This document shows positions 43,217 through 51,987 of a stretch of 64,000 nucleotides of DNA, piece by piece; position 1 is the stretch's first letter, and each line of letters starts with the position of its first letter. The notes under the pieces were generated by a model, which worked only from the letters and a program-made list of their open reading frames with translations, searched no databases and was not told where the DNA came from. The stretch is from Cyanobium usitatum str. Tous. Lineage in GTDB: Bacteria > Cyanobacteriota > Cyanobacteriia > PCC-6307 > Cyanobiaceae. The DNA lies in assembly GCF_963920485.1 (NCBI RefSeq), contig NZ_OY986431.1, positions 2,533,351-2,597,350 of the forward strand. Reading direction: 5' to 3'. A program made the translations under genes and the position numbers.

Positions 43217-44119
43217 GTGACTCAGCTCAGCGTCAACGCTCCCGCGATTCAGTGGTACCCAGGCCACATCGCCAAGGCGGAGAAAGCTCTCAGCGCCAAC
43301 CTGGCCAAGGTGGACCTGGTGATCGAGGTGCGCGATGCCCGCATACCGATGGCCACCTCCCACCCGCGGCTGCAGCGCTGGATCGGCAACAAGCAACACC
43401 TGCTGGTGCTCAACCGGGTCGACATGATCCCGCCGCCGGTGCGCCAGGCCTGGACCGCCTGGTTTCGAGCCCAGGAGCAGACCTGCTGGTGGTGTGATGC
43501 CAAGGCCGGCACCGGCGTGAAGCAGCTGCAGCAGGCGGCGATCCGGGCCGGCATAGCCCTCAACGTTCGCCGGGCTGGGCGGGGCATGAAGCCACGGCCG
43601 GTGCGGGCGCTGATGCTGGGCTTCCCCAATGTGGGTAAATCGGCCCTGATCAACCGGCTGGTGCGCCAAAAAGTCGTAGACAGCGCCCGTCGCGCCGGTG
43701 TGACTCGCAGCTTGCGCTGGGTGCGGCTGGGCCAGGACCTCGACCTGCTCGACGCCCCCGGCGTGCTGCCGCCCCGCCTCGACGACCAGCAGGCAGCCCT
43801 GCGCCTGGCTCTCTGCGACGACATTGGCCAGGCGGCCTACGACAACGAAGCCGCCGCCCGGGCCTTCCTGCAGCTGCTCACCCTGCTTGAAGCCGAGCCA
43901 GCTGCTGGTGTGCCGGCTGGGCTGGTGGGCAAGCGCTACGGCATCCCCCTGGGCGTGCTGCCCGGCGGCGGCCCGGATGTGGAGGGCTGGCTGGTGACCG
44001 CTGCGGAGCGCCACACCAGCGGTGACAGCCTGCGCATGGCCACCAAGCTGCTCGATGATTTTCGCTGCGCTCGCTTGGGTGCCATTGCGCTTGAGCTGCC
44101 GGTTCTGCCACCGCCATGA
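43217..44119 (+). CDS. rbgA: Circularly permuted ribosome-assembly GTPase RbgA/YlqF
   Basis: This GTPase helps late assembly of the 50S subunit. The motif order is permuted as expected: G4 LVLNRVDMI comes first, then G1 MLGFPNVGKSALINRL, and G3 LLDAPGVLPPR. The N-terminus IQWYPGHIAKAEKALSANLA is the family signature. It has 300 residues from GTG 43217, which directly follows the usp stop, and its stop overlaps the rluD ATG (ATGA), indicating one translation-linked operon. Confidence 0.95.
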   Translation: MTQLSVNAPAIQWYPGHIAKAEKALSANLAKVDLVIEVRDARIPMATSHPRLQRWIGNKQHLLVLNRVDMIPPPVRQAWTAWFRAQEQTCWWCDAKAGTGVKQLQQAAIRAGIALNVRRAGRGMKPRPVRALMLGFPNVGKSALINRLVRQKVVDSARRAGVTRSLRWVRLGQDLDLLDAPGVLPPRLDDQQAALRLALCDDIGQAAYDNEAAARAFLQLLTLLEAEPAAGVPAGLVGKRYGIPLGVLPGGGPDVEGWLVTAAERHTSGDSLRMATKLLDDFRCARLGAIALELPVLPPP

Positions 44120-45060
44120 GCGAATTCGGTGAGGGCGAAGGTGAGCTGCTGACGCTCACCTATGCCAAGCCGCTGCCGATGCGGCTGGATCGCTGGCTGG
44201 TGTCCCAGCGGCCGGAGCAGAGTCGCGCCCGGATCCAAAAGTTCATCGAGGCGGGCTACGTGCGGGTCAACGGCGTCACGGGGCGGGCCAAGACGCCGCT
44301 GCGCCCAAAGGACGTGGTGGAGCTGTGGATGCCGCCGCCCGAGCCCCTGCCCTACCTAGTGGCCCAGGCGATGTCCCTGGATGTGCTGTTTGAAGACGCC
44401 CACCTGATCGTGCTCAACAAGCCCGCCGGGCTCACGGTGCACCCGGCGCCCGGCAACAAGGACGGCACCTTGGTGAATGGCCTGTTGCACCACTGCCCAG
44501 ATCTGCCCGGCATCGGCGGTGAGTTGCGGCCCGGCATCGTGCACCGGCTTGATAAGGACACCACGGGCTGCATCGTCGTGGCCAAGAGCCAGGAGGCCCT
44601 GGTGAAGTTGCAAGTGCAGATCCAGAAACGCATCGCTTCTCGCCAGTACCTGGCGGTGGTGCACGGCCAGCCCGCTGGCGACTCCGGCACGATCGTTGGG
44701 GCGATCGGCCGCCATCCCGTCGACCGCAAGAAATATGCGGTGGTCCATGACGACTCGGGGCGCCATGCCTGCACCCACTGGCGCCTGGTAGAGCGACTGG
44801 GGGATTACAGCCTGCTGCGCTTCAAGCTCGACACCGGCCGCACCCACCAGATCCGGGTGCACTGCGCCCACATCGGTCACCCGATCGTGGGCGACCCCAC
44901 CTACTCCCGCTGCCGCAAGCTGCCGCTTGAGCTGCCTGGCCAGGCCTTGCACGCCGTGCAACTCGGACTTGATCACCCGATCACCAAGCAGCGACTGGTG
45001 TGCGAAGCACCGCTGCCGGAGGCGTTCGAGCGCTTGCTGGCGGTGCTCAGGCGGCGCTAG
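44116..45060 (+). CDS. rluD: RluA-family pseudouridine synthase, RluD-like
   Basis: The enzyme isomerises uridines in RNA, probably in helix 69 of 23S rRNA if it is truly RluD. An S4 RNA-binding domain (residues 18-75: RLDRWLVSQRPEQSRARIQK) precedes the catalytic domain with the signature RPGIVHRLDKDTTGCIVVAK, in which the Asp is the nucleophile. LKLDTGRTHQIRVH-like sequence (FKLDTGRTHQIRVHCAHIGH) follows. The length of 314 residues is normal. It is coupled to the upstream GTPase gene. Its end overlaps the convergent ABC ATPase by 14 nt. Confidence 0.93.
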   Translation: MSEFGEGEGELLTLTYAKPLPMRLDRWLVSQRPEQSRARIQKFIEAGYVRVNGVTGRAKTPLRPKDVVELWMPPPEPLPYLVAQAMSLDVLFEDAHLIVLNKPAGLTVHPAPGNKDGTLVNGLLHHCPDLPGIGGELRPGIVHRLDKDTTGCIVVAKSQEALVKLQVQIQKRIASRQYLAVVHGQPAGDSGTIVGAIGRHPVDRKKYAVVHDDSGRHACTHWRLVERLGDYSLLRFKLDTGRTHQIRVHCAHIGHPIVGDPTYSRCRKLPLELPGQALHAVQLGLDHPITKQRLVCEAPLPEAFERLLAVLRRR

Positions 45061-46648
45061 GTAGGCGCGGGCAGGCTTCCACCAGGGTTCGGGTGATTGC
45101 GGTTTGGGGATCGCTCAGCAGCCTGGAGCCGGGACCCTCCTCCACGATCTTCCCCCCCTCCAGCACCAGCACCCGGTGGCAGAAGCCACTTGCCACCGAC
45201 AGGTCGTGGGTGACAAACAGCATCCCCAACCCCAGCCGCTCCTGCAGCTCCCGCAGCAGGGCCAGCACATCTGCCTGCACCTCGGCATCCAGCATGCTGA
45301 CGCTCTCATCGCAGAGCAGCACCTGGGGATTCAGGATCAGGGCCCGGGCAATCGCTACCCGTTGCTGCTGACCGCCAGAGAGTGTGCGGGGCAGGCGGTT
45401 TTCAAAGGCTTCCGGGGGGGTGAGCCCCACCGCTGTGAGCAGTTCGCGGGCGCGTTGACGGGCCTGGGAGCGGTTGGCCAGGCCGTGGATCAGCAGGGGA
45501 TCGGCAATCGCCTCACCCACCACCATCTGGGGGTTGAGGCAGGCCAGCGGATCTTGAAAGACCATCTGAATGCCGCGCCTGGCCTGGCGCAGGGCTCGGC
45601 CCCGCAGGCTGAGCAGGTTTGTGCCCTGCAGGCGCACCGTGCCGCCCCGCACCGGCGCCAGCCCCATCAGGGCGCGGCAGAGGGTGCTTTTGCCGCAGCC
45701 TGAGGCTCCCACCAGGCCGATGGTTTCGCCTTGCTGCAGGCGCAGGCTGACGCCATCAACAGCCTTAAGCCAATGGGATTGCCAGGGCAGGGATGGCAGG
45801 GGATGCCAGCTGCGCAGCTGCTCGATTTCCAGCAGCAGCGGTGCTGGCGGCGGCGGCAAACTTTCGGCGCCCTCCCGCTCCCGTGCCTTGGCCACCAGCC
45901 GTTGGGCCAGGGCGGAGCTGGGGGCCAGCAGCAACTGCCGGGCTGGCGCCTGTTCCACCAGGTGTCCCTGATCCAGCACGGCGATCTGGTCGCACCAGCG
46001 GCCCGCCATGGCCAGGTCGTGGCTGATCAGCAGTAGGGCGCTGCCCGCTTCGCGGCAGAGGTTGCTGAGCTCCGCCATCACCTGGCCGGCTACGGCCACA
46101 TCCAGGCTGGTGGTGGGTTCGTCGGCGATCACCAGCGGAGGCTCCAGGGCCATCGCCAGGGCGATCGCTAAGCGCTGGCGCATGCCGCCACTGAATTCAT
46201 GGGGATAGCTGCCGTAGCGCTCCGGGCCGATGCCCACCCGGATCAGAAGGGTTTCCGCCCGTTGCCGCACCTGGCGCCTCTGCCAGCGGGGCCGGTGGGC
46301 CGCCAGGGTGTCGGCCAGGTGAGCGCCGATCGTCAGTAGCGGGTTGAGGCGGGTCATTGGGTCCTGGAACACCAGCCCCACCGCTTCACCGCGTAGTTGG
46401 CGCAGGGCCGGCCGGGCCATTTGGCTGGGGTTCTGACCCGCTAGCAGCAGGGAGCCGCTGCACTGGCTGCCCGGGGGTAGTAGTTGCAGCACGGCCCGGG
46501 CCACGGTGCTTTTGCCGCAGCCGGAAGGACCCACCAGGGCCAGCCGCTCGCCCGGGCTCAGGCTGAGCGTCAGCCCATCAAGGGTGGGGCGCTCCGCTTC
46601 GGGATAGCGCACCACCAGGTTCTCAATTGCGAGCACGGGGCTGGTCAT
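45047..46648 (-). CDS. ABC transporter ATPase with two nucleotide-binding domains, peptide type
   Basis: Both NBDs are in one chain, as in fused DppD-DppF or GsiA-type proteins that drive peptide, nickel or glutathione importers. NBD1 has Walker A ALVGPSGCGKSTVARAV and signature FSGGMRQRLAIALAMALEPP. NBD2 has GLVGASGCGKSTLCRALMG, LSGGQQQRVAIARALILNPQ and Walker B VLLCDESVSMLDAEVQADVL. ATG 46648-46646 is preferred; GTG 46654 adds two residues. No permease or binding-protein gene is adjacent, so its membrane partners are encoded elsewhere. Confidence 0.92.
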   Translation of the reverse strand: MTSPVLAIENLVVRYPEAERPTLDGLTLSLSPGERLALVGPSGCGKSTVARAVLQLLPPGSQCSGSLLLAGQNPSQMARPALRQLRGEAVGLVFQDPMTRLNPLLTIGAHLADTLAAHRPRWQRRQVRQRAETLLIRVGIGPERYGSYPHEFSGGMRQRLAIALAMALEPPLVIADEPTTSLDVAVAGQVMAELSNLCREAGSALLLISHDLAMAGRWCDQIAVLDQGHLVEQAPARQLLLAPSSALAQRLVAKAREREGAESLPPPPAPLLLEIEQLRSWHPLPSLPWQSHWLKAVDGVSLRLQQGETIGLVGASGCGKSTLCRALMGLAPVRGGTVRLQGTNLLSLRGRALRQARRGIQMVFQDPLACLNPQMVVGEAIADPLLIHGLANRSQARQRARELLTAVGLTPPEAFENRLPRTLSGGQQQRVAIARALILNPQVLLCDESVSMLDAEVQADVLALLRELQERLGLGMLFVTHDLSVASGFCHRVLVLEGGKIVEEGPGSRLLSDPQTAITRTLVEACPRLPSAA

Positions 46649-46700
46649 GGCCACCAGCTTGGCCCCCCCTGCCTACGATGGGAGGAACCCGCAGGCTGAA

Positions 46701-49010
46701 ATGCTCAGGGCGGCTCCGAATCTGGATGCAACGGCCGTAGCCACTCGAGTGGCGGCCGCTCCAGTTCTGGTGCGCAAGCCCATTCGTGCCCCAGCCGACT
46801 ACGGCGTGCCCCTGCCGGAGTGGTTGCAGCGCTGCATCGAGCACGTGCCACCGGGGCAGGGGGAGAGCTGCCCCACCGATGCCGAGGCCCTGCTGGCCTC
46901 CGCCTTCGACTTCGCTTACCAGCTGCACGAGGGCCAGTTTCGGGCCAGTGGCGAGCCCTACATCATTCATCCGGTCGCCGTTGCCGACCTGCTGCGCGAT
47001 ATCGGTGCCAGCGCCGGCGTGATCGCTGCGGGCTTCCTGCACGACGTGGTGGAGGACACCGAGGTCACCGCTGAGGAGATTGAGCAGCACTTCGGTGCCG
47101 AGGTGCGGGCGCTGGTGGAGGGGGTTACCAAGCTCGGCGGCATTCACTTCACCAACCACACCGAGGCCCAGGCTGAAAACCTGCGCCGCATGTTTCTGGC
47201 CATGGCCAGCGACATCCGGGTGGTGCTGGTCAAGCTGGCCGACCGGTTGCACAACATGCGCACCATCGCGGCGCTCAAGCCCGAAAAGCAGTTGCGCATC
47301 GCCCGGGAAACCCGGGAGATCTATGCGCCTTTGGCCAATCGCCTCGGCATTGGCCGGCTGAAGTGGGAGCTGGAAGATCTGGCCTTCAAGATCCTCGAAC
47401 CCGAGGCCTACCGGGACGTGCAGCAGCAGGTGGCCACCAAGCGCAGCGAGCGCGAGGAGCGCCTGGCGGTCACGGTGCAATTGCTGCGCGACCGGCTCGC
47501 CGCCGTGGGCTTGGCCAATTGCGAAGTGAGCGGCCGGCCCAAGCACCTCTATGGCATCTGGAGCAAGATGCAGCGCCAGCAGAAGGCGTTCCACGAGATC
47601 TACGACGTGGCGGCTCTGCGGATTCTTTGCCCCAACTTCGAGTGTTGTTATCGGGCTCTAGCGGTGGTGCATGACACCTTCCGGCCGATCCCGGGGCGCT
47701 TCAAGGATTACATCGGCTTGCCCAAGCCCAATGGCTACCAATCCCTGCATACGGCGGTGATCGGCCGGCACCGGCCGATCGAAGTGCAGATCCGCACCAC
47801 CGACATGCACCAGGTGGCCGAATACGGCATTGCGGCCCATTGGAAATACAAGGAGGGCGGATCGCCTGCCGCCTCTGGAGCCGATGCCGAGCGATTCAAC
47901 TGGCTGCGGCAGCTGGTTGATTGGCAGAAGGACGATGGCGGCACCGACAGCAACGACTTCCTGCGCTCGATCAAGGAAGATCTGTTTGACGAGGAGGTGT
48001 TTGTATTCACTCCCAATGGCGATGTGGTGGGTTTGCGTAAGGGGTCTACGGCCGTAGATTTCGCCTATCGCATCCACTCAGAAATCGGTAATCACTGCCA
48101 GGGCGTGCGCATTAATGATCGGCTATGCCCGCTCGCCACGCCTCTGCGGAATGGTGACTTCGTGCAGGTGATTACCGCCAAGACGGCTCACCCAAGCCTC
48201 GACTGGCTCAATTTCGTGGCTACCCCCACGGCCCGTAATCGCATTCGCCACTGGTATAAAACTAGCCACCGCGAAGATAATCTCCAGCGCGGCACCGAGA
48301 TGCTCGAGCGCGAGCTCGGCCGCGATGGCTTCGATGCCCTGCTCAATGGGGAGGCGATGGCCAAGGTGGCTCGCCGCTGCAATCTCACCGGCACCGAAGA
48401 CCTACTGGCCTCCCTCGGCTTTGGTGGGGTCACCCTGCATCAGGTGCTCAACAGGCTGCGGGAGGAAATGCGCCTGGCCAGCGAAGCCTCCGCCCCCGTG
48501 CTCAGCAATGAGCAGGTGGCGGCCAAGGTGGCGGCCCACGCGCCGGTGGGTGGGGGTGGCACCAGCTCAATCCTCGGCCTTGAGGGCCTCGACTACAGGC
48601 TGGGGGGCTGCTGCAGTCCCCTACCCGGTGAGCAGATTCTTGGCGCGGTGGCTCTCGGCAACCACGGCATCACCATCCACCGCCAGGACTGCTCCAACGT
48701 GGCCCAGGTGCCGGCCGAAAGGCGGCTGCCGGTGCGCTGGAACTCCGCCTCCGAGTCGCGGCCGCGTCGCTACCCCGTGCAACTGCGTATCGAGGTGCTC
48801 GATCGTGTTGGTGTGCTCAAGGACATCCTCACTCGCCTGTCTGATCACCGCATCAACGTCTGCGATGCCCGGGTGCGCACCAACCCTGGCAAGCCGGCCC
48901 GCATCGATCTGCGGGTGGAGCTCGACAGCGCCAGCCAGCTAGCCAGCACCATCAATCAGATCCGCTCTATGGCCGATGTGCTCGACATCGCCCGCACGGG
49001 CATCGGCTAG
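46701..49010 (+). CDS. relA: Bifunctional (p)ppGpp synthetase/hydrolase RelA/SpoT
   Basis: This enzyme makes and destroys the stringent-response alarmone. An HD hydrolase domain is present (FASAFDFAYQLHEGQF-like start, HDVVEDTEVTAEEIEQHFG). The synthetase domain follows (RFKDYIGLPKPNGYQSLHTA, and EVQIRTTDMHQVAEYGIAAHW), then a TGS domain (EVFVFTPNGDVVGLRKGSTA) and a C-terminal ACT domain (YPVQLRIEVLDRVGVLKDIL). Active-site residues of both halves look intact. ATG 46701 gives 769 residues, close to the usual length. An upstream ATG at 46647 would overlap the divergent ABC gene start and is less likely. Confidence 0.95.
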   Translation: MLRAAPNLDATAVATRVAAAPVLVRKPIRAPADYGVPLPEWLQRCIEHVPPGQGESCPTDAEALLASAFDFAYQLHEGQFRASGEPYIIHPVAVADLLRDIGASAGVIAAGFLHDVVEDTEVTAEEIEQHFGAEVRALVEGVTKLGGIHFTNHTEAQAENLRRMFLAMASDIRVVLVKLADRLHNMRTIAALKPEKQLRIARETREIYAPLANRLGIGRLKWELEDLAFKILEPEAYRDVQQQVATKRSEREERLAVTVQLLRDRLAAVGLANCEVSGRPKHLYGIWSKMQRQQKAFHEIYDVAALRILCPNFECCYRALAVVHDTFRPIPGRFKDYIGLPKPNGYQSLHTAVIGRHRPIEVQIRTTDMHQVAEYGIAAHWKYKEGGSPAASGADAERFNWLRQLVDWQKDDGGTDSNDFLRSIKEDLFDEEVFVFTPNGDVVGLRKGSTAVDFAYRIHSEIGNHCQGVRINDRLCPLATPLRNGDFVQVITAKTAHPSLDWLNFVATPTARNRIRHWYKTSHREDNLQRGTEMLERELGRDGFDALLNGEAMAKVARRCNLTGTEDLLASLGFGGVTLHQVLNRLREEMRLASEASAPVLSNEQVAAKVAAHAPVGGGGTSSILGLEGLDYRLGGCCSPLPGEQILGAVALGNHGITIHRQDCSNVAQVPAERRLPVRWNSASESRPRRYPVQLRIEVLDRVGVLKDILTRLSDHRINVCDARVRTNPGKPARIDLRVELDSASQLASTINQIRSMADVLDIARTGIG

Positions 49011-49165
49011 GGCAGGGTGAAGCCGGAGGTGTTGAGGTGCTTGAGGTCGAGCATCACCAGCGTCAGCCACACCAGCAGGGCCAAGCCGCCGGCGGCGCCT
49101 AAGCCAAGCAGCAGGGTTGATAGTGCTGAGGGCTGAGATCCCTTGCCGTTTGTCACGAGTGCCAC
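49007..49165 (-). CDS. Small single-span membrane protein (52 aa)
   Basis: GTG 49165-49163 (or GTG 49156) starts a peptide with a short polar N-terminus and one strong membrane segment (LLLGLGAAGGLALLVWLTLV), followed by MLDLKHLNTSGFTLP. Its stop overlaps the relA end by 4 nt. A longer upstream frame reads like noise. The clean membrane segment and amphipathic tail argue for a real gene, but the family is not identified. Confidence 0.5.
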   Translation of the reverse strand: MALVTNGKGSQPSALSTLLLGLGAAGGLALLVWLTLVMLDLKHLNTSGFTLP

Positions 49166-49268
49166 TGAATAGGAGTTAATCCTCTCACTGCTGGGGCGGT
49201 CGTGACGATGGCTACAGCGTGCCTTTGAAGCCCCAGTTACAACCTGCCCATCCAGCGCAGGTGATGCC

Positions 49269-49457
49269 ATGACCTCCGAGCAGGCTGCCCAACTGATAGA
49301 CGACACCTTGGACCTGGTGCACCAGCGGCTTCAGGATCTGCAAGCCCAAGCCCTGCCCCGCGAGCAGCGCGCTCTGGCTGAGGAATTCCGGGAATGGCGC
49401 CATCCTGTCGATGGCCACATTGACTTAATGGTGTTTCCGGGCCTGGCCAGCTCCTGA
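49269..49457 (+). CDS. Small helical hypothetical protein (62 aa)
   Basis: ATG 49269 opens a soluble, acidic, helix-rich protein: SEQAAQLIDDTLDLVHQRLQ, then a segment with EEFREWRHPVDGHIDLMVFP. It reads like a conserved small protein rather than chance, and the frame is protein-like throughout. It converges on the DUF2062 gene with a 33-nt overlap. The function is unknown. Confidence 0.55.
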   Translation: MTSEQAAQLIDDTLDLVHQRLQDLQAQALPREQRALAEEFREWRHPVDGHIDLMVFPGLASS

Positions 49458-49913
49458 ACCAGGCTTGCCCCGCTCCAACCATTGCCAATAAAGCCATCCC
49501 CCCGCTAACGCGGTGGTGATTGCGACCAGGGTCGAGCCCAGCATCAGCCGACTGACCAAGGCCCCGCTGTTGTGCCAGATGCTGCCGTCCTTAAGGCTTG
49601 CCAGGCCGGGCCAGCCGGTGCCTGGCCCAATTATCCAGCAGCCAACTTGGTAGTTGAACCAATAGAGGGGCAGATAGGTGAATGGATTGCTCACCCAGGT
49701 GCCAGCCGCTGCCAGCAAGTGGTTGCCCCGGACCATTGATGCCAGTGCAACGCTCAGCACCATCTGCAGCCCAAAAAATGGAAAGCAGCCGCTGAAAAGG
49801 CCAACCGCCAGGCCTCTGGCCCGTTCGCCGTGGCTGCCTTCTTGGTGCCAGAGCCAGTTCAGCATCTGCCGTAGGCGGCGTGCCAGGGCGGTGTGGAGCT
49901 GAAATGGGGGCAT
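49425..49913 (-). CDS. DUF2062 membrane protein (162 aa)
   Basis: The protein has the DUF2062 pattern: an N-terminal amphipathic segment (LARRLRQMLNWLWHQEGSHG), then ARGLAVGLFSGCFPFFGLQM, LAAAGTWVSNPFTYLPLYWF and a C-terminal membrane helix (MLGSTLVAITTALAGGWLYW). It is an inner-membrane protein of unknown function. ATG 49913-49911 is the best start; it lies on the same CATG as the mnmE start on the other strand. An internal Met (MLNWLWHQ) is an alternative start. Confidence 0.85.
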   Translation of the reverse strand: MPPFQLHTALARRLRQMLNWLWHQEGSHGERARGLAVGLFSGCFPFFGLQMVLSVALASMVRGNHLLAAAGTWVSNPFTYLPLYWFNYQVGCWIIGPGTGWPGLASLKDGSIWHNSGALVSRLMLGSTLVAITTALAGGWLYWQWLERGKPGSGAGQARKHH

Positions 49914-51300
49914 GGGCTTCAACGACGCCGTATTTACTGACACCATCGCCGCGGTGGCCACCGCCGTGGCGCCGGGCGAGGGCAGTGTGGCGATCGTACG
50001 GATCTCAGGGAATGGGGCGGAGGCGATCGGCCGGCAGTTGTTTGCGGCCCCTGGCCAGCAGAGCTGGGAGAGCCACCGGGTGCTTTATGGCCATGTGGTG
50101 GATCCTGCTAGTGGTGAGCGGCTCGATGAGGCCCTGCTGCTGCTGATGCGGGCGCCCCGCAGCTTCACTCGGGAAGACGTGGTGGAACTGCACTGCCATG
50201 GGGGCTTGGTGGCGGTGCAGCGGGTGCTGGAGCTGGTGCTGGCGGCCGGGGCGCGGCGGGCGTTGCCGGGGGAATTCAGCCAGCGGGCGTTTTTAAACGG
50301 CCGGCTCGACCTCACCCGCGCCGAGGCGATCAGCGAAATGATCACGGCTCGTAGCCGCCGGGCGGCCCAGCTGGCCATGGCGGGCCTTGATGGCGGCCTG
50401 CAGCTTCGTATCGGTGCCCTGCGCGAGCGCCTGCTGGATCAGCTGGCCGAGTTGGAGGCGCGGGTGGACTTCGAGGAGGACCTACCCCCCCTTGATGGCG
50501 CGGCGGTGACGGCGGAACTGGCGGCGGTGCAGGTGGAGCTGGAGCAGCTGGTGGCTGAGGCGCGCCAGGGGGAGTTGCTGCGCCGTGGCCTGCGGGTGGC
50601 GATCGTGGGTCGGCCCAACGTGGGCAAATCCAGCCTGCTCAATTTGCTCAGCCGCCGCGAGCGGGCGATCGTGACCGACCTGCCTGGCACCACCCGCGAC
50701 CTGCTGGAAAGCGAGCTGGTGCTCGAGGGGGTGCCGCTCACCCTGCTCGACACCGCCGGCATTCGCCCCACCAGCGACCGGGTTGAGCAACTGGGCATCG
50801 AGCGCTCCCGCGCCGCCCTGGCCGCCGCCGATGCGGTGCTGTTGCTGTTTGATCTCAGCGCCGGCTGGAGCCTGGAGGATCAGGCCCTGCGGGAGCTGGT
50901 GCCCGAAGGCGTCGTGCTGCTGGTGGCGGGCAACAAGGCCGATGGGGCTGGCCTGCCGGTGGGTCTGGTGCCCCCGGGGGATGGGGAGCCGGCAGATGTG
51001 CGCTTCAGTGCCCTCACCGGAGCCGGCCGCGACGAGCTGGTGGCGGAGCTGCTGCGCCGCTGCGGAGCTGGCTGCCTCGAAGGGGTGCAGGTGGCACTTA
51101 ATGCCCGCCAACGGGATCTGGCGGCGGCAGCAGCCCTGAGCCTGGGGGCTGCCCTTGAAGCCGCGGCGCAGCAGCTGCCCTGGGACTTCTGGACGATTGA
51201 CCTGCGCGCCGCCGTGCGCGCCCTCGGTGAGATCACCGGCGAGGCGGTGAGCGAGGCGGTGCTGGATCGGGTGTTTTCGCGGTTCTGTATTGGCAAGTAG
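49912..51300 (+). CDS. mnmE: tRNA modification GTPase MnmE
   Basis: MnmE, with MnmG, modifies U34 of certain tRNAs at the wobble position. The N-terminal folate-binding domain begins DTIAAVATAVAPGEGSVAIV, followed by LYGHVVDPASGERLDEALLL. The inserted Ras-like G domain has G1 VAIVGRPNVGKSSLLNLL, G3 LLDTAGIRPT and G4 VAGNKADG. The C-terminal CxGK motif, FCIGK, is present at the very end. The length of 462 residues is normal. The start codon overlaps that of the divergent DUF2062 gene. Confidence 0.97.
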   Translation: MGFNDAVFTDTIAAVATAVAPGEGSVAIVRISGNGAEAIGRQLFAAPGQQSWESHRVLYGHVVDPASGERLDEALLLLMRAPRSFTREDVVELHCHGGLVAVQRVLELVLAAGARRALPGEFSQRAFLNGRLDLTRAEAISEMITARSRRAAQLAMAGLDGGLQLRIGALRERLLDQLAELEARVDFEEDLPPLDGAAVTAELAAVQVELEQLVAEARQGELLRRGLRVAIVGRPNVGKSSLLNLLSRRERAIVTDLPGTTRDLLESELVLEGVPLTLLDTAGIRPTSDRVEQLGIERSRAALAAADAVLLLFDLSAGWSLEDQALRELVPEGVVLLVAGNKADGAGLPVGLVPPGDGEPADVRFSALTGAGRDELVAELLRRCGAGCLEGVQVALNARQRDLAAAAALSLGAALEAAAQQLPWDFWTIDLRAAVRALGEITGEAVSEAVLDRVFSRFCIGK

Positions 51301-51354
51301 GTCTCTTACCAAAATGCCGCTTGCCAAACTGCGATCACTTGATGGTGTGCATTG

Positions 51355-51987
51355 ATGGCCAACCCCCGCTCCCTGCTTGCCGCCGTAGCTCTGTGCGCTG
51401 GCCTGGTGCCAGCGGCCGCTGCCGCTGAAAAGTCGACCGCGGCGGCCCTGGCCCAGTGCAAATCACCCGCGGCTGGCACCTTTGTGGTGCTGGGTAGCGG
51501 TCAGCAGCGGGGCGAACCCACGGCCCTGCTGATGCAGGAGCGCTGGTTTGCCGATGGCCGCATCGAAGGGGTGCGCTACCTGCGGGAGGGGCGCCGTTTT
51601 GCGGAAGATCGCTACAGCGGTCAGATGAAAGCCGATGCCAACTGCTGGGCCTTGGTGGAGCGCCAGGGTTCGGCCGGTGCCATGGCTGATGCGGTCGCCC
51701 TGGATCGCCTGGGCAGGCCGAGGACCTCGCTAGTGGTGGCCCCCAGTGAGGTGCTGTCGTTGCGCTATGTGGCCCAGGCCCCAGGCGCTTGCCGGCTGGA
51801 GCAGCTTGATGGCCTGGTCACCAGCCAGCAGCAGGGCCAAAGCTGCCTGGGTTCGATGACCCAGAGAGATTCCGCAGGCGTCCCCTACAACTACAAAGTG
51901 GTGCTGCTCGCCAATGGTGGTGGCTACGTCTACCTGCAAACCGACCCAGACAACCTCACCCTCGGTTTGCTGCAGCATCAGCGCTGA
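51355..51987 (+). CDS. Secreted hypothetical protein (210 aa)
   Basis: ATG 51355 gives a signal peptide (PRSLLAAVALCAGLVPAAAA). The mature part has four Cys (LAQCKSPAAG, DANCWALVER, GACRLEQLDG, GQSCLGSMTQ), probably two disulfides. No catalytic motif is seen. The pattern of short beta-strands (FVVLGSGQQRGEPTALLMQE) suggests a compact periplasmic domain. Its end overlaps the convergent permease gene by 32 nt. The family was not recognised. Confidence 0.7.
   Translation: MANPRSLLAAVALCAGLVPAAAAAEKSTAAALAQCKSPAAGTFVVLGSGQQRGEPTALLMQERWFADGRIEGVRYLREGRRFAEDRYSGQMKADANCWALVERQGSAGAMADAVALDRLGRPRTSLVVAPSEVLSLRYVAQAPGACRLEQLDGLVTSQQQGQSCLGSMTQRDSAGVPYNYKVVLLANGGGYVYLQTDPDNLTLGLLQHQR

Noticed and set aside
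46647..46700. Earlier relA start at ATG 46647
   Set aside because: It would share its codon with the start of the divergent ABC ATPase gene and adds 18 residues without family support; ATG 46701 follows a GGAGGA sequence.
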